Positions 12,845 to 12,930 of a stretch of DNA of 12,930 nucleotides are shown here, piece after piece. The position numbers were made by a program, and so were the translations under genes. Source of the DNA: Rhodospirillaceae bacterium (lineage in GTDB: Bacteria; Pseudomonadota; Alphaproteobacteria; SP197); contig JABIUG010000025.1 of assembly GCA_018700655.1 (NCBI GenBank), forward strand, positions 1-12,930, written 5' to 3'. The notes below the pieces were generated by a model, which was not told where the DNA came from, made no database searches, and was given only the letters and a program-made list of their open reading frames with translations. How positions within the stretch are numbered: the first letter of the stretch is position 1; each line of letters starts with the position of its first letter.

Positions 12845-12930
12845 GCCGGTCGTCATTGGCTTCGGGTTCGGTATCGTGTTCGTCGGCTGCCATGGTGCGA
12901 TCGGCCTTCACGATCTGGTCGACCAGACGA
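12801..12930 (-). CDS. Probable 3' end of an unidentified gene, convergent with murJ (partial)
   Basis: The minus strand is open from the window edge for 42 codons to TGA at 12803-12801, ending DDRLMSLSSALDGAPSP. Third positions are mostly G or C and codon choice (CTG, GTC, GAC, CAG, ATC, AAG, GCC) resembles the confirmed genes here, while the competing plus frame from 12841 is TCG-rich and gives an implausible Ser-rich peptide. The visible tail is acidic (ADEHDTEPEANDD) with no recognisable motif. It overlaps the last 44 bp of murJ. Function unknown. Confidence 0.5.
   Translation of the reverse strand, partial: RLVDQIVKADRTMAADEHDTEPEANDDRLMSLSSALDGAPSP

Noticed and set aside
1..12930. CRISPR arrays, tRNA/rRNA genes, transposases, toxin-antitoxin or defence genes
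   Set aside because: None found on either strand by eye; the repeats present are inverted and intergenic, not regularly spaced.

Overview
The window looks like chromosomal sequence from an alphaproteobacterium. The DNA is GC-rich with strong G/C bias at third codon positions. It carries a 1606-residue NAD-type glutamate dehydrogenase, a SoxB-like sarcosine oxidase beta chain, and dispersed intergenic inverted repeats of the kind common in this class. No rRNA, tRNA, CRISPR array, insertion sequence or phage gene was seen.

Left part (1-2415, minus strand): three loci point leftwards. Reading from right to left they are an intact short-chain dehydrogenase/reductase, a broken cyclopropane-fatty-acid synthase gene, and the start of an exported peptidoglycan-binding-domain protein cut by the window edge. 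The CFA synthase locus has three separate lesions: a missing 5' end, a frameshift consistent with a 14-base loss, and an amber codon in place of a conserved Trp.

Middle part (2416-4786): two cold-shock protein genes (plus strand) sit as a recent tandem duplication. Structured 5' leader, coding region and terminator are all copied at an exact 369-bp offset. They converge on an orphan soxB-like gene (minus strand), and one hairpin can terminate both. soxB diverges from the glutamate dehydrogenase gene.

Right part (4787-12930): the large NAD-glutamate dehydrogenase (plus) converges on a PLP-dependent D-cysteine desulfhydrase/ACC deaminase-family gene (minus), with a 112-bp inverted-repeat element between them. 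Next comes a 416-bp gene-free region full of inverted repeats, including a 13-bp dyad upstream of the PLP enzyme and two hairpin elements that run up to the start codon of murJ, the lipid II flippase gene (plus). The window ends in the probable 3' end of a convergent gene that overlaps the end of murJ.

Functionally this is a mix of amino-acid and methylamine-type catabolism (glutamate dehydrogenase, SoxB-like oxidase, PLP lyase), cell-envelope functions (MurJ, peptidoglycan-binding protein, dead CFA synthase) and cold-shock response. I saw no clear new multi-gene system. The most interesting signals are the duplicated cold-shock unit with a possible Shine-Dalgarno-sequestering leader, the decayed CFA synthase gene, and the repeat-rich regulatory DNA around dcyD and murJ.
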